NCBI RefSeq assembly: GCF_011008945.1 | Contig: NZ_WYCT01000024.1 | Coordinates: 1 to 40,245, forward strand | Direction of reading: 5' to 3' | DNA from: Streptomyces harenosi | GTDB lineage: Bacteria > Actinomycetota > Actinomycetes > Streptomycetales > Streptomycetaceae | Length of the DNA: 40,245 nucleotides | In this document: positions 26,789 through 35,398 of the stretch, in pieces | Position numbering within the stretch: position 1 is the stretch's first letter | How the letters are laid out: each line of letters opens with the position of its first letter | Notes under the pieces: generated by a model | What the model saw: the letters and a program-made list of their open reading frames with translations, nothing else | Databases searched by the model: none | What the model was told of the DNA's origin: nothing | Position numbers and translations under genes: made by a program

Positions 26789-27337
26789 ATGACCAACGAG
26801 ATCCCAGGAGCCCCCCTGCGTGCGGCGGTGGTCGCCCTGCGGCGGGCGGACGCGCAGAGCCCGGACCTGTACGGGTATCGGCTCGGCGGGACGCTCGGCC
26901 AGGAGGTTGCGGCCGCTGCGGAGGCCGACGGGGTGCCGCGGGAGTTCCTGGAATTCTGCCGTGTACTGGACGGCGCGGACTGCGGCCCCTCCGTGCAGCT
27001 CTTCGGCCTGGAGGAGGCCGAGGAGCACCAGTACTACTGCGAGCCCGTGGACGGTTCCCCGCTGCCGTTGTCCCCGGAGGGGCTGTTCTGCGTCGGGATG
27101 ATCCACGGGACGCCGGTCTTCCTGGACCGTGCGGGTGGCGACGTCCTCGGCATTCCGGAGGAGCACCGCGAGTGGTTCGAGGCGGAGCGTTTCGAGCACC
27201 TGGCGCAGGGGCTGGAGGCGTTCTTCCTGGAGCGGCTGGCCACTCCCGAGTACGTACGGCTGGCATTGGTCGACGATGAGCTGGCGGAGCATGACGACTG
27301 GCTGAAGCTGCTGGGGCGGGCTGGTCTCGCCGGCTGA
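26789..27337 (+). CDS. SMI1/KNR4 (SUKH)-like protein
   Basis: A 182-residue acidic cytosolic protein. VPREFLEFCRVLDGADCG followed by VQLFGLEEAEEHQYYCEPVDG and FCVGMIHGTPVFLDRAGGDVLGI resembles the SUKH fold (helix-loop, then strands ending in a GTPVFLD-type element). SUKH proteins often act as immunity proteins against polymorphic toxins, but no toxin gene is present here, and isolated SUKH genes are common in Streptomyces. ATG 26789 is the first plausible start; the Shine-Dalgarno is weak. The family call is from pattern only. Confidence 0.5.
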   Translation: MTNEIPGAPLRAAVVALRRADAQSPDLYGYRLGGTLGQEVAAAAEADGVPREFLEFCRVLDGADCGPSVQLFGLEEAEEHQYYCEPVDGSPLPLSPEGLFCVGMIHGTPVFLDRAGGDVLGIPEEHREWFEAERFEHLAQGLEAFFLERLATPEYVRLALVDDELAEHDDWLKLLGRAGLAG

Positions 27338-27416
27338 AACGCCGACGTGACAGGGGTCCGGTCAGCACCGACGGGTCTTGCACCGCCCCGGCCAAGCCCG
27401 CAGGGGGCGCGAAGGC

Positions 27417-27591
27417 ATGAGCGGGGCCGGTGGCGATGTCCTTGCCGCTGTGCCCGTCAGCGACGCCCCGGCGAAGGGGGCGGTCGCGGGCATCGCCGTC
27501 CGGCGCGCTGGGGGTCCGGGTCGTCCTGGACCGGCTCACCGAGTGCGGCGACGTTCCCGAGGTGCGCGCCCTGCTCGATCACGTGGCTTGA
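27417..27591 (+). pseudogene. Small frameshifted gene remnant
   Basis: From ATG 27417, 29 codons look coding (MSGAGGDVLAAVPVSDAPAK, ending GIAVR), all with GC-rich third positions. At about 27504 one extra C shifts the frame. In the next frame the sequence continues naturally as ALGVRVVLDRLTECGDVPEV and ends DHVA at TGA 27589-27591. The stop is immediately followed by a strong terminator, as expected of a real gene end. The repaired product would be about 57 residues and of no family I recognise. It could also be a sequencing error in a GC run. Confidence 0.45.
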
Positions 27592-27640
27592 GGGACGGCC
27601 CGTGCCCCTGCCCTTCGCGGGCGCGGTGCGGGCCGTCCCT
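27591..27640. terminator. Strong hairpin between the frameshifted gene and the MFS gene
   Basis: A perfect 12-bp stem, AGGGACGGCCCG (27591-27602) / CGGGCCGTCCCT (27629-27640), is followed by TCT. It begins at the last base of the TGA at 27589-27591. It can also serve the opposing MFS gene whose stop is at 27691. Apart from the broken gene, nothing else is seen in 27338-27690. Confidence 0.7.
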
Positions 27641-27690
27641 TCTGGGCCGGCGGCTCGGCCCGGGCCGGCGTCGTGGTGCACGGCCGGGGG

Positions 27691-29130
27691 TCAGGACACC
27701 GTGCGGGGCAGGCGGAGGCTCAGGAGGAAGGTCAGGGTCACCGCGGCCAGTTGGGTGGCCAGGGCCGTCAGGAGGGCGTCGCGCATGCCGAGGGCGGGGG
27801 CCAGGGAGAGGAACAGGCTGCCGAGGGTGGCCACGCCCAGGGCCAGGGAGGACTGCTGGACGGTGGTCATGACGCCGCCGCCGACGCCCGCGCGGGCGGG
27901 CGGCACCTCCGACAGGACGACCCGGAAGACCACCGGGAGCTGGAGCGCCTGGCCGGCGCCCGCGAGCGCCCCGCCCGGCAGCAGCGCGACGACGCCGAGG
28001 TCCGGCCAGGAGCGCCAGGCGGCCAGGGCGATGAGGACCAGGCCCGCCCCCTGGAGCACCGCGCCCGCCGGCACCACGCGGGTGCCGTACCGGGCGACCA
28101 GCCGCGGGCCCGCCAGCGAGAAGGCGAAGAACACCACCGCCAGCGGGGCCAGCGCCAGCCCCGCGGCGACCGGGCCGAGGCCCGCGCCCCGCTGCAACGC
28201 CACCGCGATCACGAACATGAACCCGCTGAAGCCGGCCGAGAACGGCACGATCAGCAGCAGGCCGCGCCGGAACGACGGCAGCGCGAACAGGCTGGGCGGC
28301 ACCAGCGGCGTACGGCCCCTGCGGTCCGCCGCCCGCTCCACGGCGTAGAACGCCGCCGCGATCGGGCAGAACGCGGCCAGGGACAGCCAGGTCCACAGCG
28401 GCCAGCCCGCCGCCCGGCCCTCGGTCAGCGGCACCAGCAGGGCCAGCAGCGCGGCGGCCAGCAACACCGTCCCGGGGCCGTCGACCGGCTCCGGGCGCGG
28501 GGAGCGGGTCTCCGGCACCGCGCGGGCGGCGGCCACCAGGCCCACCAGCACCACCGGCACGTTCACCAGGAAGACGGAGCGCCAGCCGGTGCCCGCGAGG
28601 TCCGCGGCCACCAGCACGCCGCCCAGGACCTGCCCGGCCACCATCGCCAGGCCGGCCGTCGCCCCGTACAGGCCCATGGCCCGCGCGCGCCGGGGGCCGG
28701 AGGTGGTCGCCTGGATGGTGGCCAGGACCTGCGGCAGCATCGCGGCGGACGCCGCGCCCTGCGCGACGCGCGCCGCGACCAGCGTCCAGGCGTCGGGCGC
28801 CAGTCCGCACGCCAGCGAGGTCAGCCCGAAGGCCGCCATGCCGCCCAGGAAGAGCCGCCGTCGGCCGAAGAGGTCGCCGAGCCGCCCGCCGAGGACGAGC
28901 AGGACGGCGTACGACACCCCGTACCCGGCGACCACGAGCTCCAGGACCGCCTCGCTCGCGGAGAGGGCGGTGCCGATGGCGGGCAGGGCGACATTGACGA
29001 TGAAGAAGTCGACGAGGGGCAGCGCCGCACCGAGCAGAACCGTGAACAGGCCGAGGCCGCCGAGGACAGGGGGCGCGGCCGGGCCGCCGGTGCGGGCGCC
29101 GTGCGCAGTGATGGTTTCGGTCACGGACAC
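27691..29130 (-). CDS. MFS exporter, DHA2 (EmrB/QacA) type
   Basis: A 479-residue transporter with about 14 hydrophobic helices. Family motifs are LPLVDFFIVNVALPAIGTAL (helix 1 with the conserved D), GGRLGDLFGRRRLFLGG (motif A), RVAQGAASAAMLPQVLA, and GTGWRSVFLVNVPVVL (motif C-region pattern of drug exporters). It likely exports a small hydrophobic compound by proton antiport across the cell membrane. GTG 29130 is the most plausible start (a second GTG is at 29124). The gene is divergent from an HTH regulator, with an inverted repeat between them, the usual sign of local control. Confidence 0.87.
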   Translation of the reverse strand: MSVTETITAHGARTGGPAAPPVLGGLGLFTVLLGAALPLVDFFIVNVALPAIGTALSASEAVLELVVAGYGVSYAVLLVLGGRLGDLFGRRRLFLGGMAAFGLTSLACGLAPDAWTLVAARVAQGAASAAMLPQVLATIQATTSGPRRARAMGLYGATAGLAMVAGQVLGGVLVAADLAGTGWRSVFLVNVPVVLVGLVAAARAVPETRSPRPEPVDGPGTVLLAAALLALLVPLTEGRAAGWPLWTWLSLAAFCPIAAAFYAVERAADRRGRTPLVPPSLFALPSFRRGLLLIVPFSAGFSGFMFVIAVALQRGAGLGPVAAGLALAPLAVVFFAFSLAGPRLVARYGTRVVPAGAVLQGAGLVLIALAAWRSWPDLGVVALLPGGALAGAGQALQLPVVFRVVLSEVPPARAGVGGGVMTTVQQSSLALGVATLGSLFLSLAPALGMRDALLTALATQLAAVTLTFLLSLRLPRTVS

Positions 29131-29155
29131 GAGGCTGCGGCCCCGCTCAGAGGGG

Positions 29156-29186
29156 TACCAGAGTCTCCTGATCCTGGTAGCAGGAG
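29156..29186. promoter_or_regulatory. Interlocked inverted repeats between the MFS exporter and its HTH neighbour
   Basis: TACCAG (29156-29161) and CTGGTA (29174-29179) form one pair. CTCCTG (29165-29170) and CAGGAG (29181-29186) form a second, shifted pair. They lie in the 95-bp gap between divergent starts and are a likely operator for the regulator at 29226. Confidence 0.5.
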
Positions 29187-29225
29187 TACCTGGCAACAGG
29201 CTGCGGGCACGGGCAGGCTGGGGCC

Positions 29226-30122
29226 ATGACGACCACGGTTCACCAGACGGCGGCGGGCGGGGCGCGGCGGACGCCCTCGGCGGTACGGCGGCACGAGCTC
29301 GCCGCCTTCCTGCGCAGCCGCCGCGAGCGCATCGCGCCCGAGCGGGTGGGGCTGCCCCGCGGGCCGCGGCGCCGTACCCCGGGCCTGCGGCGCGAGGAGG
29401 TCGCCCAGCTCTCCGCCGTCGGCGTCACCTGGTACACCTGGCTGGAACAGGCCCGCGACATCCATGTCTCGGCTCAGGTCCTCGACGCCCTCGCCCGCGC
29501 CCTGCTGCTCGACGCCACCGAGCGGGCCCACCTCTTCCAGCTCGCCGGGGCGGTCGACCCCGCGCCCGGCACCGACTGCCCGGCGCTCACCCCGGCGCTG
29601 CGGGCCGTGCTGGAACAACTGGAGCCCTACCCGGCGTGCCTCCAGAACAGCCGGTACGACATCCTCGCCCACAACCGCACCTACGGCCTGCTGCTGTGCG
29701 ACCTGGACGCGGTGCCGCCCGAGGACCGCAACTGCATGATCCTCTCCTACACGAACGAGGAGTGGCGCTCGTCGATCGTGCACCTGGAGGAGGTGCAGCG
29801 GGTCATGGCCGCCCGCTTCCGCGCCGCCATGGCCAGGCATCTGGGCGAGCCTGCCTGGAAGGCGCTGCTCACGCGGCTGCGCGACCAGTCGCCCGAGTTC
29901 CGCGAGGTCTGGGAGCGGCACGAGGTCGTCGCCCACCGCGGCAAGCGCAAGGAGTTCCGCAACCGGTACGTCGGACGCCTCACGGTCGACCACACCGACC
30001 TGTGGCTCGGCCCGGAGACCGGGCCGCGCATGGTGACGTACGTGCCGGCCGACGAGGTCTCGCGGGAACGGCTGGAGAAGTTGCACGCGATCGCGCTGGA
30101 ACGGGCCACATCGCCGGGATGA
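29226..30122 (+). CDS. HTH regulator with MmyB-like ligand-binding domain
   Basis: A 298-residue XRE-family regulator. Residues about 20-85 contain the HTH (ELAAFLRSRRERI, then TPGLRREEVAQLSAVGVTWYTWLEQARDI, the hallmark of this class). Residues about 110-290 match the MmyB-like ligand-binding domain (YPACLQNSRYDILAHNRTYGLLL, then LTVDHTDLWLGPETGPRMVTYVPAD), which in relatives binds a fatty-acid-like ligand. It diverges from the MFS exporter gene and probably controls it through the inverted repeats between them. The ligand is unknown. The ATG start has GGGGCC close upstream, a weak ribosome site. Confidence 0.87.
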   Translation: MTTTVHQTAAGGARRTPSAVRRHELAAFLRSRRERIAPERVGLPRGPRRRTPGLRREEVAQLSAVGVTWYTWLEQARDIHVSAQVLDALARALLLDATERAHLFQLAGAVDPAPGTDCPALTPALRAVLEQLEPYPACLQNSRYDILAHNRTYGLLLCDLDAVPPEDRNCMILSYTNEEWRSSIVHLEEVQRVMAARFRAAMARHLGEPAWKALLTRLRDQSPEFREVWERHEVVAHRGKRKEFRNRYVGRLTVDHTDLWLGPETGPRMVTYVPADEVSRERLEKLHAIALERATSPG

Positions 30123-30186
30123 CCGCCCGAAGTGCGGGAACCCGGGGCATATCGGAAGGTGATGTTCCCACAGGGCGAGGACAGTC

Positions 30187-30993
30187 ATGGCTGAGCAGAA
30201 GACGGCGCACAAGCCGGCGCAGACGCTTCCGCAGCCGTTCCACGCAGCCGCCTCGGTGCTCCAGAAGGTGCCCGGTGCCGGGATGGTCGGCAAGGCGGCC
30301 GAGGGAGCGCTGGACAGGATCGGGGCCGTGTCGCCGCGCGGGCGGCGGGTGGCCGTGTACACCGGGGCCGGAGTCCTCGGCGTCGCCGGGCTCGTGGAGT
30401 GGCCGGTGGCGCTCGCCGGAGCGGCGGTGGCCTGGCTGACGCAGCCCCGGCCGGAACGGCCGGCGGGCGCGGAGGCGGCGCGCACCGTGGAGGGCGGGGG
30501 CGAGCCCGCCGCTAAGGCGCCCGGCGAGGACGGGAACGGGGACGACGGCGGCGACGGCGCGGCCGGGACGTCCGCCACCGGCACCACGGAGGCGGCCAGG
30601 AGCGCGGCCGGCGGGGAGGCGGCCCGGAGCGCCGCCGGGCGTACCGCCCGGGCCACGGCCTCTCCCGCGGCCGAGTCCACCGCCGCGGCGGGCGGCGCGG
30701 CCGGGAAGACGGCCCGGGGCGCGGCCAGGAGCACGGCGGGGGGAACGGCCAAGCGCACGGCCAAGAGCACGGCCGGGGCAACAGCCAAGAGCACGGCCAG
30801 GAGCACGGCGGGGAAGACCGCCGCCAAGAAGACCACCGGGAGCGCCGCCAAGCGGTCCTCCGGGCCCAAGGCCACCGGCCGGAGCGGCGGCTCCGCCTCC
30901 ACCCGCCGCACCTCCGGCACGACCCGCACGACCTCGTCGTCCGCCGGGCGCAGCACGAGCGGCACGTCGTCCCGTACCCGGAAGGCAGGCTGA
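30187..30993 (+). CDS. Membrane protein with a histone-H1-like Ala/Lys/Thr/Ser-rich tail
   Basis: A 268-residue protein. Residues 1-55 are a soluble amphipathic region (FHAAASVLQKVPGAGMVGKA), residues about 57-85 hold a hydrophobic segment (VAVYTGAGVLGVAGLVEWPV, then ALAGAAVAWLTQ), and the remaining 180 residues are low complexity. First comes an acidic Gly/Asp patch (EDGNGDDGGDGA), then repeats of AKSTA, AKRTAKST and ARSTAGKTAAKKT like the tail of histone H1 or bacterial HupS-type proteins, ending TRKAG. The basic tail could bind nucleic acid or anionic polymer. GAGGA precedes the ATG. It ends 9 bp before the P-type ATPase gene, so the two form an operon. Confidence 0.7.
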   Translation: MAEQKTAHKPAQTLPQPFHAAASVLQKVPGAGMVGKAAEGALDRIGAVSPRGRRVAVYTGAGVLGVAGLVEWPVALAGAAVAWLTQPRPERPAGAEAARTVEGGGEPAAKAPGEDGNGDDGGDGAAGTSATGTTEAARSAAGGEAARSAAGRTARATASPAAESTAAAGGAAGKTARGAARSTAGGTAKRTAKSTAGATAKSTARSTAGKTAAKKTTGSAAKRSSGPKATGRSGGSASTRRTSGTTRTTSSSAGRSTSGTSSRTRKAG

Positions 30994-31002
30994 GAGGAAG
31001 CG

Positions 31003-34000
31003 ATGGGCGCTGGACTTCTGACGCGTTCGCAGGGCGCCGTGGCCGCGATCGCCCTGGCCGGTCCCCGGCTGCTCGCACGCGGCACCGCGCCCGCCGTCGG
31101 CGCGGCGGCCGGTGCCGTGGCCGGGACGGCCCGGGCCGGGGTGCGCGGTGCCGACTTCGCCGCGCGGGCGGCCCGGGTCGCCCGCTCCGCGCTGCCCGGC
31201 GGCCGCCGCGACTGGCGGGCCGGGACCCGCGCCCACCTCGCGCTGGCACCGGCCGCCCGGGACAAGGTCCGCCAGGCCGGGGGGACGGCCCGGGTGGCCC
31301 GCCGGGTGGCGGCGGCGCTCGCCGAGCACCCGGACGTGGCCCTCGCCTACTGGGACCCCGGCCTGTCCCGGCTGGTGGTCATCGCGACCGAGGAAGCCCT
31401 CACCGACAAGGTGGTGGACCGGGCGACCGCGCTCGCCGAGAGCCACGGCCTGACCCGCGCCGACGACCCCGTGGAGGAGCCCGCCCACCCCGGCGACCCG
31501 GCCTCGGTGCGGGTCGCCGCCACGGCGCTCGGCGCCGACGTGCTCGGCATCGCCGCCGGGATGACCGCCTCGGCGCTGCGGCTGCCCGCCACCCCCCGCC
31601 TGGTCACCGCCGTCTCCACGCTGCTGCGCGAGAACCCGACCTTCCGCGCCTGGCTGCGCGCCCGCCTCGGCGACGCCCGGATGGAGGTCGTCCTCGCCGT
31701 CGCCAACGCCGCCGTGCACAGCGCCGGCCAGAGCCCCACCTCCCTGGTGCTCGACGGGGTGCTGCGCGCCTGCCAGCTCGCGGAGGCGGTGGCCCGGACG
31801 GCCACCTTCGAGGCCGTGCACGACCGGCTGTGCGAGCCGGGCCGGGACAGCCTGCCCGCCGACGCCTCCCTGCGCCCGCCGCTGCGCACCTCACCGGCCC
31901 AGGAGTACGCCGCCCACGCCTCCACCGGCAGCGTGGCGGGCGCGCTGGCCACCCTGCTCGTCAAGCACGAGCTGGCCGAGGCCGCGGAGGCGGTGCTCGC
32001 CGGATCGCCCAAGGCCGCCCGCTACGGGCCCGCCGCCTTCCACGCCGTGCTGAGCGGGGCGCTGTCCCGCACCGGCGTCCTGGTGCGCGGCCCCGAACGG
32101 CTGCGGCAACTGGAGATGGCCGGCACCGTCGTGCTGCACCCCAGCGCGCTGCGCACCCCGGACGCCGGGGCCGACCCGTGGACGGAGTCCGTGCTGGACG
32201 CCGCACGGCGTGCCGGACTGCGCGTGGTGATGGTGGAGGACCCGGCTCTGGCCGACTTCACCGGCCTGGCCGACCAGGTCGTCGGCTCGGAACGCCCGTG
32301 GGGCGAGGTGGTGGACGAACTGCGCGCCGACAGCGGCGTCATCACCGTCGTACGGCCCCGCCCGGGCGACGACCCGGAGGTGACCGCCGGACTGCTGCGC
32401 GGCGACGTGGCCGTCGCCCTCGCCGACGACCGCTGCCCGGTCGCCTGGGGCGCGGACGTGCTGTGCACCCACGGCCTGCCCGACGTGTGGCGGCTGCTGC
32501 GGGCGGTGCCCGCGGCGCGCGGCGTGGGGCGCCGGTCGCAGGTGCTCGCCCGCTCCGGTGCCGCGCTGTCCGGGCTGCTGGTCGCCGTCGGCGAGGCCCG
32601 CAAGGGCGCCGGCGGCCCGCTGCCGGGCCTGCGGCACGCGCCGGTCGACGCGAGCGCCGCGCTGGCCCTGCTGTCCGGGGCCCGCGCCGCCCTCCGCGTG
32701 GCGACGGCCCGCGCCCCGCACCCCCGGCCGCGGGTGGCCTGGCACGAGCTGGACCCGGGCGACGTACGCGAGCGGCTGGAACACCAGAAGGAACCGGAAC
32801 CGTCCGCCGTCGAGCAGGCCACCGCCCGGGTGCGGGCCGCCGTCGACCGGGCGAGCCGCACCCCCGCGCTGGTCCCGGTGCGGTGGACGGTGCAGCTCGC
32901 CCGCGCGGTGCGCAACGAACTGGACGATCCGCTCACCCCGGTGCTGGCGGTCGGCTCGGCCGCCGAGGCGATCCTCGGCTCGGTCATGGACGCCCTGCTC
33001 GTCGTCGGCGCCCTCGACCTGAACGCGCTGGTCGGCGGCTTCCAGCGGCTGCGGGCCGAGCGGGCGCTGGCCGGGCTGCTGGCCCAGCAGAAGCAGAAGG
33101 CGCGGGTGGCCGAGGAGGAGTCCCACGACGCGGCGGGCGAGGCCCGGCTCGTCGACGCCGCCAAGCTCTCCCCGGGCGACATCATCGAACTCAAGGCGGA
33201 CGACGTGGTGCCCGCCGACGCCCGGCTGCTGTGGGAGGACGGGCTGGAGGTGGACGAGTCCGCGCTCACCGGCGAGTCGCTGCCGGTGGACAAGTGCGTG
33301 GACCCCACGCCGCACGCCCCCGTCGCCGAACGCCACTGCATGGTCTTCGAGGGCACCACCGTGGTCGCCGGGCGCGCCCAGGCCGTCGTCGTCGACACCG
33401 GCGAGCGCACCGAGGCGGCCCGCGCCGTCGCGCTGGCCGCCCGTACGCCGGCCGCGGCCGGTGTCCAGGCCCGGCTCCAGGAGCTCACCCGCAAGGCGCT
33501 GCCGCTCACCCTGGCGGGCGGGGCCGCCGTGACCGGCATCTCCCTGCTGCGGGGCGCCCCGATCCGGCAGGCGGTCAGCGGCGGTGTGTCGGTGGCGGTG
33601 GCCGCCGTGCCCGAGGGGCTGCCGCTGGTGGCCACCGTCGCGCAGCTCGCCGCGGCCCGCCGGCTGGGCCGCCGCGGCGTCCTGGTGCGCACCCCGCGCA
33701 CCCTGGAGGCGCTGGGCCGCATGGACACCGTCTGCTTCGACAAGACCGGCACGCTCACCGAGAACCGGCTGCGGCTGGTGAAAGCGTCCGACGCGGGCGG
33801 CACCGTGTACAAGCTGGGCGAGCCGGACGCCGCCGGGACGGTACGGACGGCCGCCCGCGCCTGCCCCCGGCTGAACGGCGACGGTGCCCGCCCGACCCAC
33901 GCCACCGACGAGGCGGTGCTGGACGCCGCCGGGGACGACCCGGAGTGGGAGCAGATCGAGGGCCTGCCCTTCGAGACCTCCCGCGGCTACGCCGCCGCCG

Positions 34001-35337
34001 TCGGCCGCGCCGGGGACGGCTCGCCCGTCCTGGTGGTCAAGGGCGCCCCGGAGACCGTGCTGCCCGCCTGCGCCGACCTGCCCTCGCACGCCTCGGACAC
34101 GGCGCACGAGCTGGCCGCCGACGGCCTGCGCGTCCTGGCGGTGGCCCACCGCCCGCTGGCGGACGACGAGAAGCCGGCCGACCTGCTCGAACGCCCGCTG
34201 GAGGAGCTGCGCCCGCACTTCACCGGGCTGCTGGCCCTCGCCGACGTGGCCCGCGAGACCTCCCCGGCCCTGGTGCGCGGGCTGCGCGAGGCGGGCGTCC
34301 GGCCGGTGGTGCTGACCGGCGACCACCCGCAGACCGCCCGCGCCATCGCCACCGACCTCGGCTGGCCCGAGGACGCCACCGTGGTCACCGGCGACGAGCT
34401 GGCCGCCGCCGACCGGCGGGAGCGGTCCCGGATGCTGCGCGACGCCGACGTGGTGGCCCGGGTCGCGCCCGAGCAGAAGCTCCAGGTCGTGGAGTCGCTG
34501 CGGGACGCCGGCCGGGTGGTCGGCATGGTGGGCGACGGCGCCAACGACGCCGCCGCGATCCGCGCCGCCGACATCGGCGTCGGCATCAACGCCCGCGGCT
34601 CGGCCGCCGCCCGCAACGCCGCCGACCTCGTCGTCACCGGTGACGACCTGCTCGTCCTCGTCGAGGCCGTGCACGAGGGCCGGGCGCTGTGGCACAGCGT
34701 CGCCGACGCCATCGCCATCCTCATCGGCGGCAACGCGGGCGAGGTCGGCTTCGGCATCCTCGGCACCGTGCTGGGCGGTTCCGCACCGCTGTCGACCCGT
34801 CAGATGCTGCTGGTGAACCTGTTCACGGACCTGTTCCCGGCGATGGCGGTGGCGGTGACCCCCCAGGAGCAGGCGGAGGAGGACGAGGCCGGCTCCACCG
34901 ACGCGCCCCTGGGCACGGCCGTCCTGGGCGAGCCGCTGATCCGGCAGATCCGGCACCGGGCCCTGACCACGGCCCTGGGCGCGACGGCCGCCTGGCTCCT
35001 GGGCCGCTTCACGCCCGGCACCGCGCGCCGGTCCACGACGATGGCCCTGTGCGCCGTGGTCGGCACCCAGCTCGCGCAGACCCTGGCCGACCGGCGCGGC
35101 AGCCGTCTGGTGCAGGCCACGTCCCTGGGCTCGGCCGCCGCCCTCGTCGCCCTGGTCCAGACCCCGGCCGCCAGCCGCCTCTTCGGCTGCACCCCGCTGG
35201 GCCCGCTGGCCTGGGCGGGCGTGGCCGCGGCGATCGTCCTGGCCCTGGCGGGGCAGCGGGCGGTGCCCAGGCTGGAGGAGGCCGTGATGAAGCGCTGGCC
35301 CGAGGTGGCCGCGAAGCTGCCGGTGCCGACCGGATGA
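31003..35337 (+). CDS. Giant P-type ATPase (CtpH/CtpI-like) with a second, inactive P-domain
   Basis: A 1444-residue P-type ATPase, about 500 residues longer than usual. The active half has the A-domain TGES (756-759), the helix-4 motif PEGL (from P870) of type II (Ca/Mg-like) pumps, the phosphorylation site DKTGTLT (D913), KGAPE, TGDHPQTA and GDGAND (1177-1182), then C-terminal helices. The N-terminal half has a region like a metal-binding (HMA) fold without CxxC (about 85-150) and then a degenerate copy of the P-domain: RTGVLVRGPERL...TVVLHPSALRT (356-384) parallels RRGVLVRTPRTL...TVCFDKTGTLT, with H379 in place of the aspartate. Mycobacterial CtpH and CtpI are similarly long. The substrate ion is unknown. 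It is coupled to the Ala/Lys-tailed membrane protein gene. Confidence 0.88.
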   Translation: MGAGLLTRSQGAVAAIALAGPRLLARGTAPAVGAAAGAVAGTARAGVRGADFAARAARVARSALPGGRRDWRAGTRAHLALAPAARDKVRQAGGTARVARRVAAALAEHPDVALAYWDPGLSRLVVIATEEALTDKVVDRATALAESHGLTRADDPVEEPAHPGDPASVRVAATALGADVLGIAAGMTASALRLPATPRLVTAVSTLLRENPTFRAWLRARLGDARMEVVLAVANAAVHSAGQSPTSLVLDGVLRACQLAEAVARTATFEAVHDRLCEPGRDSLPADASLRPPLRTSPAQEYAAHASTGSVAGALATLLVKHELAEAAEAVLAGSPKAARYGPAAFHAVLSGALSRTGVLVRGPERLRQLEMAGTVVLHPSALRTPDAGADPWTESVLDAARRAGLRVVMVEDPALADFTGLADQVVGSERPWGEVVDELRADSGVITVVRPRPGDDPEVTAGLLRGDVAVALADDRCPVAWGADVLCTHGLPDVWRLLRAVPAARGVGRRSQVLARSGAALSGLLVAVGEARKGAGGPLPGLRHAPVDASAALALLSGARAALRVATARAPHPRPRVAWHELDPGDVRERLEHQKEPEPSAVEQATARVRAAVDRASRTPALVPVRWTVQLARAVRNELDDPLTPVLAVGSAAEAILGSVMDALLVVGALDLNALVGGFQRLRAERALAGLLAQQKQKARVAEEESHDAAGEARLVDAAKLSPGDIIELKADDVVPADARLLWEDGLEVDESALTGESLPVDKCVDPTPHAPVAERHCMVFEGTTVVAGRAQAVVVDTGERTEAARAVALAARTPAAAGVQARLQELTRKALPLTLAGGAAVTGISLLRGAPIRQAVSGGVSVAVAAVPEGLPLVATVAQLAAARRLGRRGVLVRTPRTLEALGRMDTVCFDKTGTLTENRLRLVKASDAGGTVYKLGEPDAAGTVRTAARACPRLNGDGARPTHATDEAVLDAAGDDPEWEQIEGLPFETSRGYAAAVGRAGDGSPVLVVKGAPETVLPACADLPSHASDTAHELAADGLRVLAVAHRPLADDEKPADLLERPLEELRPHFTGLLALADVARETSPALVRGLREAGVRPVVLTGDHPQTARAIATDLGWPEDATVVTGDELAAADRRERSRMLRDADVVARVAPEQKLQVVESLRDAGRVVGMVGDGANDAAAIRAADIGVGINARGSAAARNAADLVVTGDDLLVLVEAVHEGRALWHSVADAIAILIGGNAGEVGFGILGTVLGGSAPLSTRQMLLVNLFTDLFPAMAVAVTPQEQAEEDEAGSTDAPLGTAVLGEPLIRQIRHRALTTALGATAAWLLGRFTPGTARRSTTMALCAVVGTQLAQTLADRRGSRLVQATSLGSAAALVALVQTPAASRLFGCTPLGPLAWAGVAAAIVLALAGQRAVPRLEEAVMKRWPEVAAKLPVPTG

Positions 35338-35344
35338 GCGCCCC

Positions 35345-35398
35345 GGGCCGGGGGAGGCGGTGCGGCGCCGGTCAGGCCCGCGCCGCCTCCCCGGCCCC
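35345..35398. terminator. Convergent terminator between the P-type ATPase and MFS genes
   Basis: GGGCCGGGGGAGGCGG (35345-35360) pairs with CCGCCTCCCCGGCCCC (35383-35398) with one bulged G and a 22-nt loop. The right arm lies inside the last codons of the MFS gene. Confidence 0.6.

Noticed and set aside
26789..27591. SUKH-like gene plus small broken gene as a toxin-immunity module
   Set aside because: No toxin domain or secretion signal is visible nearby, so the idea has no support beyond the SUKH-like pattern.
31830..34643. Plus-strand frame of 937 codons overlapping the P-type ATPase gene
   Set aside because: Arg/Pro/Gly-rich out-of-frame translation of the ATPase gene, whose own frame has all family motifs.
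31891..34956. Minus-strand frame of 1021 codons antisense to the P-type ATPase
   Set aside because: A GC-driven shadow with His/Gly/Val/Asp-rich sequence, no ribosome site and no domain.
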